Assembly (NCBI GenBank): GCA_947085295.1
Contig: CAMTVX010000038.1
Coordinates: forward strand, 1 to 64,000
Reading direction: 5' to 3'
DNA length: 64,000 nucleotides
Origin: UBA11222 sp947085295
GTDB lineage: Bacteria > Pseudomonadota > Alphaproteobacteria > UBA11222
Shown: positions 8,932 through 18,126 of the stretch, piece after piece
How positions within the stretch are numbered: position 1 is the stretch's first letter
Layout of the letters: each line of letters begins with the position of its first letter
Position numbers and translations under genes: made by a program
Notes under the pieces: model-generated
What the model saw: only the letters and a program-made list of their open reading frames with translations
What the model was told of the DNA's origin: nothing
Databases searched by the model: none

Positions 8932-9351
8932 ATGACACTCCGGCAATTGATGATTGTGGCCGGCATTACTACCGCCATGCTTCTGGGCCCATCCGTGGCT
9001 TATGCCGAAACGGCCGGCAATGTCAAAGATATCCCCCTGGATGACGCCGGTTTGCGGTCACTGGATCAGCAACATCTGCGACTGGCGCGCAAGGCGGGCA
9101 CGGTGTGTGTGCATATGTCGCCCGGTGGCGTGGTGCGCAGCGGTTCTGCGCCGATCGCACTGGATGGCTGTAATATCAGCCAGCTTGACCATCTGGTGGC
9201 GGAAAAGAACGATCCGGCGCTTACCGCTTATCATCAGGCTATCCGGCCGGGCGAGCGTTATGATCAGAACCGCTCAGCATTATATTGGCGCACGGTGCGC
9301 ACCCAGATTATGGCCAACCACCCGGAATTAACCACACCGGCCAATAAATAG
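8932..9351 (+). CDS. Small exported protein, unknown family
   Basis: A 139-residue protein I do not recognise. It begins with a signal peptide (MTLRQLMIVAG then a hydrophobic stretch ending SVAYA-ETAG), so it is probably periplasmic. The mature part has two cysteines (TVCVHM and DGCNIS) that could form a disulfide, and no repeats. I chose ATG 8932 because AAAGGA at 8918-8923 is well placed for it, while the earlier ATG 8923 overlaps that site. It stands alone between divergent and unrelated genes. Confidence 0.7.
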   Translation: MTLRQLMIVAGITTAMLLGPSVAYAETAGNVKDIPLDDAGLRSLDQQHLRLARKAGTVCVHMSPGGVVRSGSAPIALDGCNISQLDHLVAEKNDPALTAYHQAIRPGERYDQNRSALYWRTVRTQIMANHPELTTPANK

Positions 9352-9521
9352 GCTGGACGCACCGGAAAATGCATATTATATGCGGTCCCCTAATGATTGG
9401 CACCGGGATGAACATGATTTTTCTGTCCTCACGACGAAGAACGCTCATCGCGCTCGAAACCCGGGCGCGACGCTAGGCGCGCGCCACTCCCTCCCCCGTC
9501 CATCTGCCAATGGACATTCAA

Positions 9522-9566
9522 AGCGGAAGGCGCGGTAGCGCGCGAGGCGGAAGGCGCGGCAACGCG
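9522..9566. repeat. Two tandem copies of a GGCGGAAGGCGCGG unit
   Basis: Two imperfect direct copies of about 21-24 bases (GCGGAAGGCGCGG followed by TAGCGCGC or CAACGCGC) in the leader of the acetyltransferase gene. Just after them AATGTTT-TC-AAACATT at 9569-9584 is a perfect inverted repeat. Either could act in control of the downstream gene; no function is shown. Confidence 0.5.
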
Positions 9567-9605
9567 CCGGAATGTTTTCAAACATTTTCGTCGGGGAGTT
9601 TTATC

Positions 9606-10154
9606 ATGATCGATTATCGCTGTGAGCAGCCCGAAGATGCGGGCCAGATTGAACATTTACTGGACAGGGCGTTCGGCCCCGGACGCTTTGCCAAGACCGC
9701 GTACCGGTTGCGCGAAGGAACCGATTTCATTGCCGAACTGTCGCTGATTGCCTGGGAAGATGGCCTCATGCGCGGTTCGCTGCGCTATTGGCCGATTGAA
9801 ATTGGCGATGGGCGCGCACCCGCACTATTACTGGGGCCGCTGGCTGTGGACCCCGATCAGCGCGGCCGGGGCATCGCGCTGCGGCTTATGGAATTGTCGC
9901 TGGAAAAAGCTGCGGAACTGGGACACCGTATTGTCGTGCTGGTGGGTGATGAGCCCTATTATGCCAGGGCCGGATTCTCGGCCGCCAGCGCACGCGCATT
10001 GCGTATGCCCGGCCCGGTGGATCGTACACGGCTGCTGGCGCGCGAACTGGTGCCCGGCGCGCTGAACGGAATATCCGGTTTGATCCATAAGGCGCGCAAG
10101 GCTGCGGTAACTATGCCAGCGCCATCAATTGAAAAGATTGCCGCAAATCAGTAG
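9606..10154 (+). CDS. GNAT family N-acetyltransferase (YhbS-like)
   Basis: A 182-residue acetyl-CoA-dependent acyltransferase. The acetyl-CoA loop is visible as DQRGRGIALRLMELSLEKA, preceded by the beta strand LLGPLAVDP and followed by RIVVLVGDEPYYARAGF, the order typical of COG3153. ATG 9606 is preceded by GGGGAG and starts directly with IDYRCEQPEDAGQIEHLLDRAF, the expected first strand and helix, so the upstream in-frame extension is not used. Acceptor substrate unknown. It converges on the Crp/Fnr gene. Confidence 0.88.
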   Translation: MIDYRCEQPEDAGQIEHLLDRAFGPGRFAKTAYRLREGTDFIAELSLIAWEDGLMRGSLRYWPIEIGDGRAPALLLGPLAVDPDQRGRGIALRLMELSLEKAAELGHRIVVLVGDEPYYARAGFSAASARALRMPGPVDRTRLLARELVPGALNGISGLIHKARKAAVTMPAPSIEKIAANQ

Positions 10155-10175
10155 GCGGCGAGTGCGAACCCCCGC

Positions 10176-10931
10176 CTATATGCCATGTCCGGCGCGCTTA
10201 TCCAGTTTCGCATGCAGAATCCGGTGCGTCGGACATTCTTCGGCTATCGAACAGTCGTCACATGAGAATTTTTCGGCCTGACGCACGTTGGTGAACGAAA
10301 CGTGCGTGCCGGTGACAATAATGCCCTGATCCTTTAATTTTTGCAGGGTGCGTGAAAATGTTTCCAGCTCCATCCGCAACCGCGAGGCGATAAGCGTTTT
10401 GGTATAAGGCAATTCAAACCCGTGCGGATCAAAATTATACAGTACACAGATCTTTTGCAGATAACAGGCCACCATCTGGGCCGCCGACATGGTGGTTAGA
10501 TGCTCGGCCTCCATCTCGGCGCTGCGCAACCGGTCTGCCAGCTCTGTCAACAGATGCGCCGACAGGTTGCCAAAATCCTTCAGGTGCGTGCGCAGCCAGG
10601 CGACGGGAATTTCCAGCACGGACACATCATCGACGGCGCGGGCATTGGCCATGTGAGTGTGCTGCCCGGACACAATCTCATCTGCATTGATGCTATCCCC
10701 GGCAATCAGAATATTACTCGTCACCTCGTGTCCGTCTGGTGTTTCGCGGAAGACCTGCACCGACCCCCGGCAGACCACGTAAAAATGGGTGATGACATCG
10801 CCGTGCATGAAAAGAAATTTGCCACGTTTGCATTGGCCAATGCGGCTGTTGCGAATCAGCAGCGCGCCCTCTTCCTTGCTCAAATTGGAAAAAAGCGGCA
10901 GCGCCCTGAGCGTCTCGACGGCAACGGTCAT
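10176..10931 (-). CDS. Crp/Fnr-family transcription regulator with C-terminal Cys cluster
   Basis: A 251-residue regulator: cyclic-nucleotide-type sensor domain (about 10-125), dimer helix (125-150) and winged-helix DNA-binding domain (150-220). The recognition helix carries E190-TFSR (ELETFSRTLQKL), like Fnr proteins that read TTGAT half-sites. It lacks Fnr's N-terminal cluster ligands; instead the tail after the wing has C224-x2-C227-x5-C233, which could hold an Fe-S cluster or metal. The signal is therefore not readable by analogy with Fnr. A promoter is predicted directly upstream. It points away from the monooxygenase gene's 3' end, so no obvious target is adjacent. Confidence 0.9.
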   Translation of the reverse strand: MTVAVETLRALPLFSNLSKEEGALLIRNSRIGQCKRGKFLFMHGDVITHFYVVCRGSVQVFRETPDGHEVTSNILIAGDSINADEIVSGQHTHMANARAVDDVSVLEIPVAWLRTHLKDFGNLSAHLLTELADRLRSAEMEAEHLTTMSAAQMVACYLQKICVLYNFDPHGFELPYTKTLIASRLRMELETFSRTLQKLKDQGIIVTGTHVSFTNVRQAEKFSCDDCSIAEECPTHRILHAKLDKRAGHGI

Positions 10932-10976
10932 CTACAACCCCGATAAAGGCGCATCTGTTCAGCAAAATGTTGTTTG

Positions 10977-11005
10977 ATATTAGGTATTATTAAAAAACTG
11001 GTCAA
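10977..11005 (-). promoter_or_regulatory. Predicted promoter of the Crp/Fnr gene
   Basis: Read on the minus strand: TTGACC (11005-11000), an exact 17-base spacer, then TAATAT (10982-10977). The start codon lies about 45 bases further on. Both hexamers match sigma-70 well. Confidence 0.55.
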
Positions 11006-11129
11006 CGTATAAACCGTCGCGGCGGGTGCGTGCCACACTAGGCCAGACCAGTCCCAAAGACCAGCGCCGCAATTGGCGGGCGGTGAGAAGAAAAAGATTA
11101 TCTGGATTGGGAAACTCAAGGATACGACC

Positions 11130-11163
11130 CCGGTCTGATTGATCTTCTGATCAACCAGACCGG
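11130..11163. terminator. Long hairpin after the monooxygenase gene
   Basis: CCGGTCTGATTGATC (11130-11144) pairs with GATCAACCAGACCGG (11149-11163) with one mismatch around a TTCT loop. It lies 20 bases beyond the monooxygenase stop. There is no T-run on either side, so it may be a transcript-end stabiliser instead of a true intrinsic terminator. Confidence 0.45.
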
Positions 11164-11183
11164 AATACGTTGGAAAGCCTGCG

Positions 11184-12812
<1,629 letters not shown>

Positions 12813-12895
12813 GGTTTTCCTCGTCTTCCCTGGCTAATTTTATGATTAGATCAATATCTATCAGAACTGCGGCGTCTATTTCAACTGCTATGGCC

Positions 12896-12982
12896 TCAGT
12901 CAATCATTTCAATTGGATAGCGCAGCCCCTCGGCGTTGCATTTGATCCGGGTCAATAGGGGGCCGCCGGTTTTCGCATCCAT
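12896..12982 (-). pseudogene. Short open frame, possible C-terminal gene remnant
   Basis: Encodes 28 residues from ATG 12982 (MDAKTGGPLLTRIKCNAEGL then RYPIEMID). The frame stays open upstream to a stop near 13020, adding TPQPRSDARWVA, and the whole reads like a real protein tail with sensible composition. No family recognised. It could be an intact tiny gene or the end of a gene cut by the nearby palindromic element. Confidence 0.3.
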
Positions 12983-13068
12983 TGCTACCCAACGGGCATC
13001 GCTTCTGGGCTGTGGCGTTTAGGGGCAGATGGTGTATTAATCTGAAATCGAGGCGCGAATATTACCTT

Positions 13069-13187
13069 CGTCATCGCGAGCAGCTTTGCTGCGTGGCGAT
13101 CCAGAGTCACAAACACAGACCTTTGCGTGAGATTATGGTGCGTGAGATTATGGATTGCCTCGGAGCTTACGCTCCTCGTAATGAGGG
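13069..13187. repeat. Palindromic element, family A copy 1
   Basis: Left end CGTCATCGCGAGCAGC...GGCGATCCAGAGTC and right end ATGGATTGCCTCGGAGC...CTCCTCGTAATGAG are inverted versions of each other. Inside is a tandem pair of the 15-mer TGCGTGAGATTATGG (13124-13153). Related copies lie at 42693-42788 and 48853-48947. Confidence 0.8.
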
Positions 13188-13204
13188 CAGAGGGGCGTAG
13201 CAAA

Positions 13205-13274
13205 GCAGGATCGAACACGCAGGATCGAACACGCAGGATCGAACACGCAGGATCGAACACGCAGGATCGAACAC
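13205..13274. repeat. Five perfect 14-bp tandem repeats abutting dapB
   Basis: GCAGGATCGAACAC is repeated exactly five times (13205, 13219, 13233, 13247, 13261) and ends one base before the dapB start codon. Each unit contains AGGA; the last one (13263-13266) is 9 bases from ATG 13276 and is the only visible ribosome-binding site. There are no spacers, so this is not a CRISPR array. Confidence 0.95.
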
Positions 13275-13275
13275 A

Positions 13276-14088
13276 ATGTCCAATATCAGAATAGTCGTAG
13301 TAGGTGCGGCGGGGCGCATGGGGCGCACGCTTATCCGTCAGGTGTCGCAAACCCCGGGTTGTGAAATTTTCGGGGCGACGGAACCGGCGGGATCGGAATT
13401 TCTGGGCCGCGATGCGGGTGTGCTGGCGGGCCTTGATGCGCTGGGCGTAACCATTACCGATGATCCGCTGGAATTGATCGCCAAAGCCCATGCGGTGCTG
13501 GATTTCACCTCACCTGCTGCGGCGTGCGAACATGCCGCGCTGTGCGCCCAGGCGCGCATTGTGCACGTGATTGGAACCACGGGTTTTGAGGCAGAGCACG
13601 AGGCCGCCATTGCCGCCGCCGCGCGCCACGCCACCATCATCAAGGCGGGCAATATGTCGCTGGGGGTCAATCTGCTGGCGCAACTGACCAGGCAGGTGGC
13701 AAAGCTGCTGGATACGGCATTCGATATTGAAATTCTGGAAATGCACCATCGCCACAAGGTGGATGCGCCATCGGGCACCGCATTGCTGCTGGGCGCGGCG
13801 GCAGCCGAGGGGCGCGGCGTAAAGCTGTCCGATGTCGCCGCACGCGGGCGCGACGGCATAACCGGGGCGCGCAAGGCGGGCGATATCGGTTTTGCGGTAT
13901 TGCGCGGCGGCGGCGTGGTCGGCGAACATAGCGTACTGTTCGCCGCAGATGATGAAATTATCGAACTGCGCCATCACGCATCGGACCGCTCGATCTTTGC
14001 GCGTGGTGCGGTGGCCGCCGCCAAATGGGGTCAGGGCAAGCGGCCCGGACTTTATTCCATGATGGACGTACTGGGTTTTACCGAATAA
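13276..14088 (+). CDS. dapB: 4-hydroxy-tetrahydrodipicolinate reductase
   Basis: A 270-residue enzyme that reduces the cyclic dipicolinate intermediate with NAD(P)H in lysine and diaminopimelate synthesis. The N-terminal GAAGRMGR loop binds the cofactor, and EMHHRHKVDAPSGTA is the family's catalytic and substrate motif. The gene starts one base after a 14-bp tandem array. Its last 37 bases overlap, tail to tail, the end of the sensor kinase on the other strand, so no terminator fits between them. lysC of the same pathway lies 19 kb away. Confidence 0.96.
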   Translation: MSNIRIVVVGAAGRMGRTLIRQVSQTPGCEIFGATEPAGSEFLGRDAGVLAGLDALGVTITDDPLELIAKAHAVLDFTSPAAACEHAALCAQARIVHVIGTTGFEAEHEAAIAAAARHATIIKAGNMSLGVNLLAQLTRQVAKLLDTAFDIEILEMHHRHKVDAPSGTALLLGAAAAEGRGVKLSDVAARGRDGITGARKAGDIGFAVLRGGGVVGEHSVLFAADDEIIELRHHASDRSIFARGAVAAAKWGQGKRPGLYSMMDVLGFTE

Positions 14089-16526
14089 ATCGCAAAGTGC
14101 AGCGCCTGTTGCGTGACCGGCTCGTACAGAACGATCCTGGCGCTTTTCGCAAGCCGGGCGCGCACATCCACCCCCTTATCATAGGTGGTGATGAAAATAT
14201 TGGTTTGCGGGACAGTGCCCGCAAGGCGTTGCGCGATAATTTGTGCCTGACCGGCGCCACCAAAATTTTCTGCGATCAACACGAAATCCGTGCTGGCCGC
14301 GCCGCCCGGTTCGAACAGGCTGGCTTGCATGGCGGGCGGCAAATATTTCGTGGTCAGTCCAAAATCCGCCGCCATGGCCTGAAAGCGCAACGCCGCGTCC
14401 AGCGAATTTTCCAGCACCCATAAAAGGCGCGGGCCCATGGCGTGGTCTGGACGCACCGGTTGCGCCACTGGCAGACGCAACTCAAAACAACTGCCATGCC
14501 CGGCGCGTGAACAGGCGGCAATCGAACCGCTAATGCGCGCCGCCAGCGATTTGGCGGTTTGCAATCCGCTGCCCTGACCAGCCACCCGATCTGACGCACG
14601 CAATGGCCCAACCCTGGAATCGAGCAACGTTTCCAAAAAATCCGGCGTCATGCCGCAACCGCTGTCCCACACCTGTATGCGCAAAACATCGCCGTGTCGG
14701 CGCGCCGCCAGTATCACGCCGCCCTGGCTGCTATAGTTGCGTGCATTATCAACCAGATTACCCAGAATGCGGGCCAGCAATGGGCGATCCGTCACCAGTT
14801 CGAAATCACCGCCATGCACACTGAACCGCAGCCCCTTGTCGCGGATTGCGCGCTCGTGAATAAGCCGCACCGCAGACAGAACCTGATGCAGCGGCACGCT
14901 TTCCAGCGCCAGCACGCTCTCGCCGCCGCTATGCGCCGCGCTGGCGATGGTGGTGCTAAGCACCGCCTCCAGATCATTGGTCAGATGCGTGATCGCCTGC
15001 GCCGCAATATTGACATGCGCTACATCCGCACCCTGTTGCAACCCCACTGCAAAATTGCGCAGCCCCAGCAAAATAGAGCGGCTGTCATGCCCCGCCGCAT
15101 GCACCAGCCGGCCCTGTTCCGCCAGCTCGCGCAGCATGACCGCGTTCTGGTTTGCCGCTGCCAATTGCTGTTGCAGGGCCGCATTCAGATCAAGTTGCCC
15201 AAGTAATCTGTCATCGCGCAATTGACGCACCTCCAAAATAATCGCCACCGCCAGAAATAATGCCTGGACGATGCCCCCTAATCCGAGCAATTGGGGATGA
15301 AATGGCGGCTCTGGAACCAGATTGACAATGATCAAAATCCAATAGGTGTGGACAAACAGCACGCTGAACCAGCCGGGAATGAAGGGCCAGTAATTACGCC
15401 GCCAGCGCCGCGTCGCATACAGCGCCAGCAGCGGCAACAACACCCACATCAATGTGGCCAAAATATATGGAATATACTGTATTGCATCAAATATCGCTTT
15501 CGGCGCCTTCAACAGAAGCGCCGTGAGAAGAAAATATCCGAAAGCTGCATAGATAAATGCCCGCAAGCACCCATCGATGCGCTTTGAGCGTTGGTGCAAA
15601 CGTAAAAAGCTGCGCACGAACAATGCAATGAAAATAATATTCAGGCCATTCAGCAACGCGGGTGCATACGCCCAGAACCAACTGGAATATGGCCAGAGAT
15701 GGATATTCAGAATACCGTAAAATTGCGCGAGCAGCAGCACAAAGGTTATTTCGGCGACCGCGTAATACAGAATGGCCCGCCCGCCGATCAGCAGAAAAAT
15801 CGCACTGCTGTAAAACGCCAGCGCCCCGACGCTGGCCGCGATGGTGAAAAAAATGACATATTTTTGCTGGCGCGCGCCGGCAACCGCTTCGAAGGACTGG
15901 ATCGCCATCGGGATACGTGAAATGGCCTCACCGCGAAAACGGATAAACAATGTTGCCTGCTCTTTCGCCATGAGCGAAAACGCCGCCGCGATCTGATCAT
16001 GGCGCCTGAGCGAGGCCATGATGGCGTCCTGGTTTGCAGCAGAGAATATTAATTCCGCGCGCCCCTCGCGCATCTGATACACATCAAAAATATTGACGGT
16101 GCTCAGCCGCGTCGCCAGCAGCCACTCGCGATCGCGGGCGCCAGTATTTTGCACTTCAAGGCGCAGCCAGATCACCGGACCAACGTCGCCAAAATTAAGG
16201 CCATGGCGGGTGTTACGCTGAAAGCGTTCAGGCGTCGCGCGCACCTGATCCAGCGTCATCGCGCCGGTGTCGTCAAACAGGAACCAGATTTTATCGTAAA
16301 TTTCGGCGTGTTGGGTATCGGGGAGAAGCTGCACGCCAAGGGCCCCTTTATTCTCACCCCACCCCAACCCCTCCCCATCAGAGGGGAGGGGCTTTACCAC
16401 CGAATTCTGGGCCAGATTCCCCTCCCCCTCGTGGGGAGGGGTTAGGGGTGGGGGGAGACGCTGCGCCGCAGCTTGTGCGCTTAGGCACAGCAGAGAAATA
16501 CACAGCGCGAGAAAAACCCGCATCAT
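14052..16526 (-). CDS. 7TMR-DISM sensor histidine kinase with degenerate receiver tail
   Basis: An 824-residue hybrid-like kinase. Order: signal peptide (1-21, ending AQAAAQ), an in-frame insertion from a palindromic element (about 24-58), a periplasmic DISM extracellular domain (about 60-220), seven hydrophobic segments (about 225-440), a coiled linker, an unusual phospho-helix (LVHAAGHDSRSILLGL), an ATPase domain with NLVDNARNYSS (N box), DSGCGM and GQGSGLQTAKSLA, and a last domain (about 690-815). That tail looks like a receiver (LLWVLENSLDAALRFQ..DFVLIAENFGG) but has no aspartate at the phospho-acceptor place. It overlaps the response-regulator gene by 4 bases (ATGA), so the two form an operon. 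Confidence 0.85.
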   Translation of the reverse strand: MMRVFLALCISLLCLSAQAAAQRLPPPLTPPHEGEGNLAQNSVVKPLPSDGEGLGWGENKGALGVQLLPDTQHAEIYDKIWFLFDDTGAMTLDQVRATPERFQRNTRHGLNFGDVGPVIWLRLEVQNTGARDREWLLATRLSTVNIFDVYQMREGRAELIFSAANQDAIMASLRRHDQIAAAFSLMAKEQATLFIRFRGEAISRIPMAIQSFEAVAGARQQKYVIFFTIAASVGALAFYSSAIFLLIGGRAILYYAVAEITFVLLLAQFYGILNIHLWPYSSWFWAYAPALLNGLNIIFIALFVRSFLRLHQRSKRIDGCLRAFIYAAFGYFLLTALLLKAPKAIFDAIQYIPYILATLMWVLLPLLALYATRRWRRNYWPFIPGWFSVLFVHTYWILIIVNLVPEPPFHPQLLGLGGIVQALFLAVAIILEVRQLRDDRLLGQLDLNAALQQQLAAANQNAVMLRELAEQGRLVHAAGHDSRSILLGLRNFAVGLQQGADVAHVNIAAQAITHLTNDLEAVLSTTIASAAHSGGESVLALESVPLHQVLSAVRLIHERAIRDKGLRFSVHGGDFELVTDRPLLARILGNLVDNARNYSSQGGVILAARRHGDVLRIQVWDSGCGMTPDFLETLLDSRVGPLRASDRVAGQGSGLQTAKSLAARISGSIAACSRAGHGSCFELRLPVAQPVRPDHAMGPRLLWVLENSLDAALRFQAMAADFGLTTKYLPPAMQASLFEPGGAASTDFVLIAENFGGAGQAQIIAQRLAGTVPQTNIFITTYDKGVDVRARLAKSARIVLYEPVTQQALHFAIYSVKPSTSIME
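16353..16457. repeat. Palindromic element, family D copy 1, inside a CDS
   Basis: CTCACCCCACCCCAACCCCT at the left and AGGGGTTAGGGGTGGGGGGAG at the right form inverted ends; internal CCCCATCAGAGGGG-type hairpins lie between. At 105 bases it is 35 codons and keeps the kinase frame open. A sister copy lies between genes at 43409-43496. Confidence 0.85.
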
Positions 16527-17173
16527 TCGTGTTGCGTCAAAATGAGAAGCCCCAGTTGATAGGCCTTGCGGCTGGCTTCGACGGCGCTGTTAACGCCCAG
16601 CTTGCGCATCAGATTCTGCCGGTGTTTTTTAACCGTCAGCACCTCGATGCCCAGTTGTTCAGCGATGGCCTCGTTGCCGCCGCCCTGGGCCATATGCACC
16701 AGCACCTCGCGCTCGCGCACTGTCAGGCTGGCCAGCCTATTCTCGCCCAGCGGCCCGACCAGTTTGCGCACCCGGTCCGAAATAAAGCGCGCACCGGTGG
16801 CAATGGCGGCCAACGCCTGCACGATCATTTCCGGCGGATCGGATTTTGACAGCACCCCATCCGCCCCCAGATCAATGGCGCGCTTGAAATCCAGGCCATG
16901 CGCCTGACCAGACAGCACCAGAATCCGTTGCCGTGCGGCTTTTGACTTGAGGCTTTCCAGAATAGCCAGCCCGCTTTTGCCCGGCAATGCAATGTCGAGG
17001 ATCAGCAGATCAGGATCAAGCCGTTTGATCACCGCCTCAGCGCGGTCGCCGCGCTGCACAAACTGCAACACCGCAAAGCGGGCGTCCTGGGCCAGCATGA
17101 ATTGCAGGCCCGCACCCGCGACGCCGTGGTCTTCGACAATGACCAGGGTCTTTTTTGCGCTACTGTCCTGCAT
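16523..17173 (-). CDS. NarL/LuxR-type response regulator
   Basis: A 216-residue two-domain regulator. The receiver domain (about 8-125) has the acidic pair E14-D15, phospho-acceptor D60 (LLILDIALPG) and K110. A LuxR-type helix-turn-helix (about 147-208, LTVREREVLVHMAQG..IAEQLGIEVLTVKKH) binds DNA. It is the first gene of a pair with the DISM kinase (4-base overlap), so the kinase most likely phosphorylates it. Targets are unknown; the PEP-CTERM gene immediately upstream and its palindromic site are candidates. Confidence 0.93.
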   Translation of the reverse strand: MQDSSAKKTLVIVEDHGVAGAGLQFMLAQDARFAVLQFVQRGDRAEAVIKRLDPDLLILDIALPGKSGLAILESLKSKAARQRILVLSGQAHGLDFKRAIDLGADGVLSKSDPPEMIVQALAAIATGARFISDRVRKLVGPLGENRLASLTVREREVLVHMAQGGGNEAIAEQLGIEVLTVKKHRQNLMRKLGVNSAVEASRKAYQLGLLILTQHE

Positions 17174-17217
17174 GGCGGCGTCCCATACTCATTCAGGGCG
17201 GGTGGAGTCTTATTTTT

Positions 17218-17320
17218 GTCATTCTGAGCGTTTTTTGTCATTCTGAGCGCAGCGAAGAATCCCGCGCAATGGGATTCTTCGCATTCGGCTCAGAATGACA
17301 GAAGGAGGCTCAGAATAACA
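17218..17320. repeat. Palindromic element, family C
   Basis: TGTCATTCTGAGCG at 17236 and its inverse CTCAGAATGACA at 17290-17301 enclose an inner hairpin (GAAGAATCCC / GGGATTCTTC). Partial end copies sit outside on both sides (TGTCATTCTGAGCG at 17218 and CTCAGAATAACA near 17309), as if the element had been nested or duplicated. Confidence 0.8.
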
Positions 17321-17336
17321 GAAGGACGCGCCTTCG

Positions 17337-17978
17337 TCAGGCCCGCCGCCTACGCATCGCGCCTAGACCCAGCAACCCAGCGCCGAGCAAGCCAAGGGTC
17401 ATAGGTTCGGGGACACTGGTAACTGGTGGCGCCTGCTCAATGATCGTGACACTAAAGGAGCCGGAATTGTTGCTTGCAAAGGAATCGTTGATTCCAAGAT
17501 ACAGCGTTCCGGCGCCGGTCGAATTGAACAAGTAAGGGCCGCTGCCGATCAGGAACAAGGCGGACGCCGCGACATTGCCGCCAAAATCCTCGTCGATCCC
17601 CGCGATCCCCGGCGTTGACGCGGCCACGAAAGCGCCAATCAGCGCGCCTGCATTGAGGGATGGATTAAGGTCAACACCATTTCCTTCTTCGAGGGCAAGA
17701 ATTTCATTAGCGCCGCTGACTGATATGCCGTCAGGGCTGCCGACGAAGAGAGATGAGGGACAGCCACCGCCGACGAGACACAATGTTCCTGTGGCCGTGA
17801 TCTGGAAAGTCGCGACGCCTGACACGGCGAAAGGAAGCATCGCCGTCCCGGCTGTAAAGCCTTGGCTAGACCCGAATTGGCCGTTGGATGTTGAGCTGAC
17901 GGTCATAACAGCTGCCTGCGCTGCGCCGGGCGCCAGCAGCATGACGGCCAACGCCGCAGTTTTCATTAAGTTTCGCAT
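17337..17978 (-). CDS. PEP-CTERM sorting-domain protein
   Basis: A 213-residue secreted protein. It has an N-terminal signal peptide (MRNLMKTAALAVMLLAPGAA, cleavage near AQA), a low-charge Gly/Ser/Ala-rich middle, and a classic C-terminal sorting signal: VPEPMTLGLLGAGLLGLGAM followed by RRRRA. PEP-CTERM proteins are recognised by an exosortase and often associate with exopolysaccharide or biofilm; no exosortase is in the window. AAGGAG sits in good position before ATG 17978. The neighbouring DISM kinase/NarL pair could control it. Confidence 0.88.
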   Translation of the reverse strand: MRNLMKTAALAVMLLAPGAAQAAVMTVSSTSNGQFGSSQGFTAGTAMLPFAVSGVATFQITATGTLCLVGGGCPSSLFVGSPDGISVSGANEILALEEGNGVDLNPSLNAGALIGAFVAASTPGIAGIDEDFGGNVAASALFLIGSGPYLFNSTGAGTLYLGINDSFASNNSGSFSVTIIEQAPPVTSVPEPMTLGLLGAGLLGLGAMRRRRA

Positions 17979-18073
17979 GTTGATCTCCTTATATGATTAG
18001 AATTGCCATTATTGGCCCGCTCGGTTTTACGGGCATTGGCGCAATGTTAGGGCGGGGCGGATGGGCCGGTAAA

Positions 18074-18089
18074 TACTCCCACGGGAGTA
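18074..18089. promoter_or_regulatory. Perfect 16-bp palindrome upstream of PEP-CTERM gene
   Basis: TACTCC-CACG-GGAGTA, perfect arms, about 95 bases before the PEP-CTERM start codon. The size and symmetry fit a NarL/LuxR-type regulator site; the adjacent regulator at 16523-17173 is the obvious candidate. Inference only. Confidence 0.4.
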
Positions 18090-18102
18090 GAAACGCGCGG
18101 GC

Positions 18103-18118
18103 GGTGACGGACGTCACA
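18103..18118. promoter_or_regulatory. CRP-like site GGTGA-N6-TCACA
   Basis: GGTGACGGACGTCACA differs from the CRP consensus TGTGA-N6-TCACA at one base. It lies between the PEP-CTERM gene and the end of the DUF2459 gene. Whether this organism has a CRP that reads it is unknown. Confidence 0.35.
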
Positions 18119-18126
18119 TATGCCAC

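Larger units (their letters stand above)
12813..13275. other. 463-bp gap holding a gene remnant and two repeat types
   Basis: From left to right: the monooxygenase leader, a short minus-strand open frame that reads like a gene tail (12896-12982), a palindromic element (13069-13187) and a 5 x 14 bp tandem array ending one base before dapB. No RNA gene recognised. Confidence 0.7.

Noticed and set aside
11138..11153. Fnr box TTGAT-N6-ATCAA near the Crp/Fnr gene
   Set aside because: Spacing is six, not four, and it is the tip of a long hairpin after the monooxygenase gene, behind its stop.
13205..13274. CRISPR array
   Set aside because: Units of 14 bases are directly joined with no spacers and there are no cas genes.
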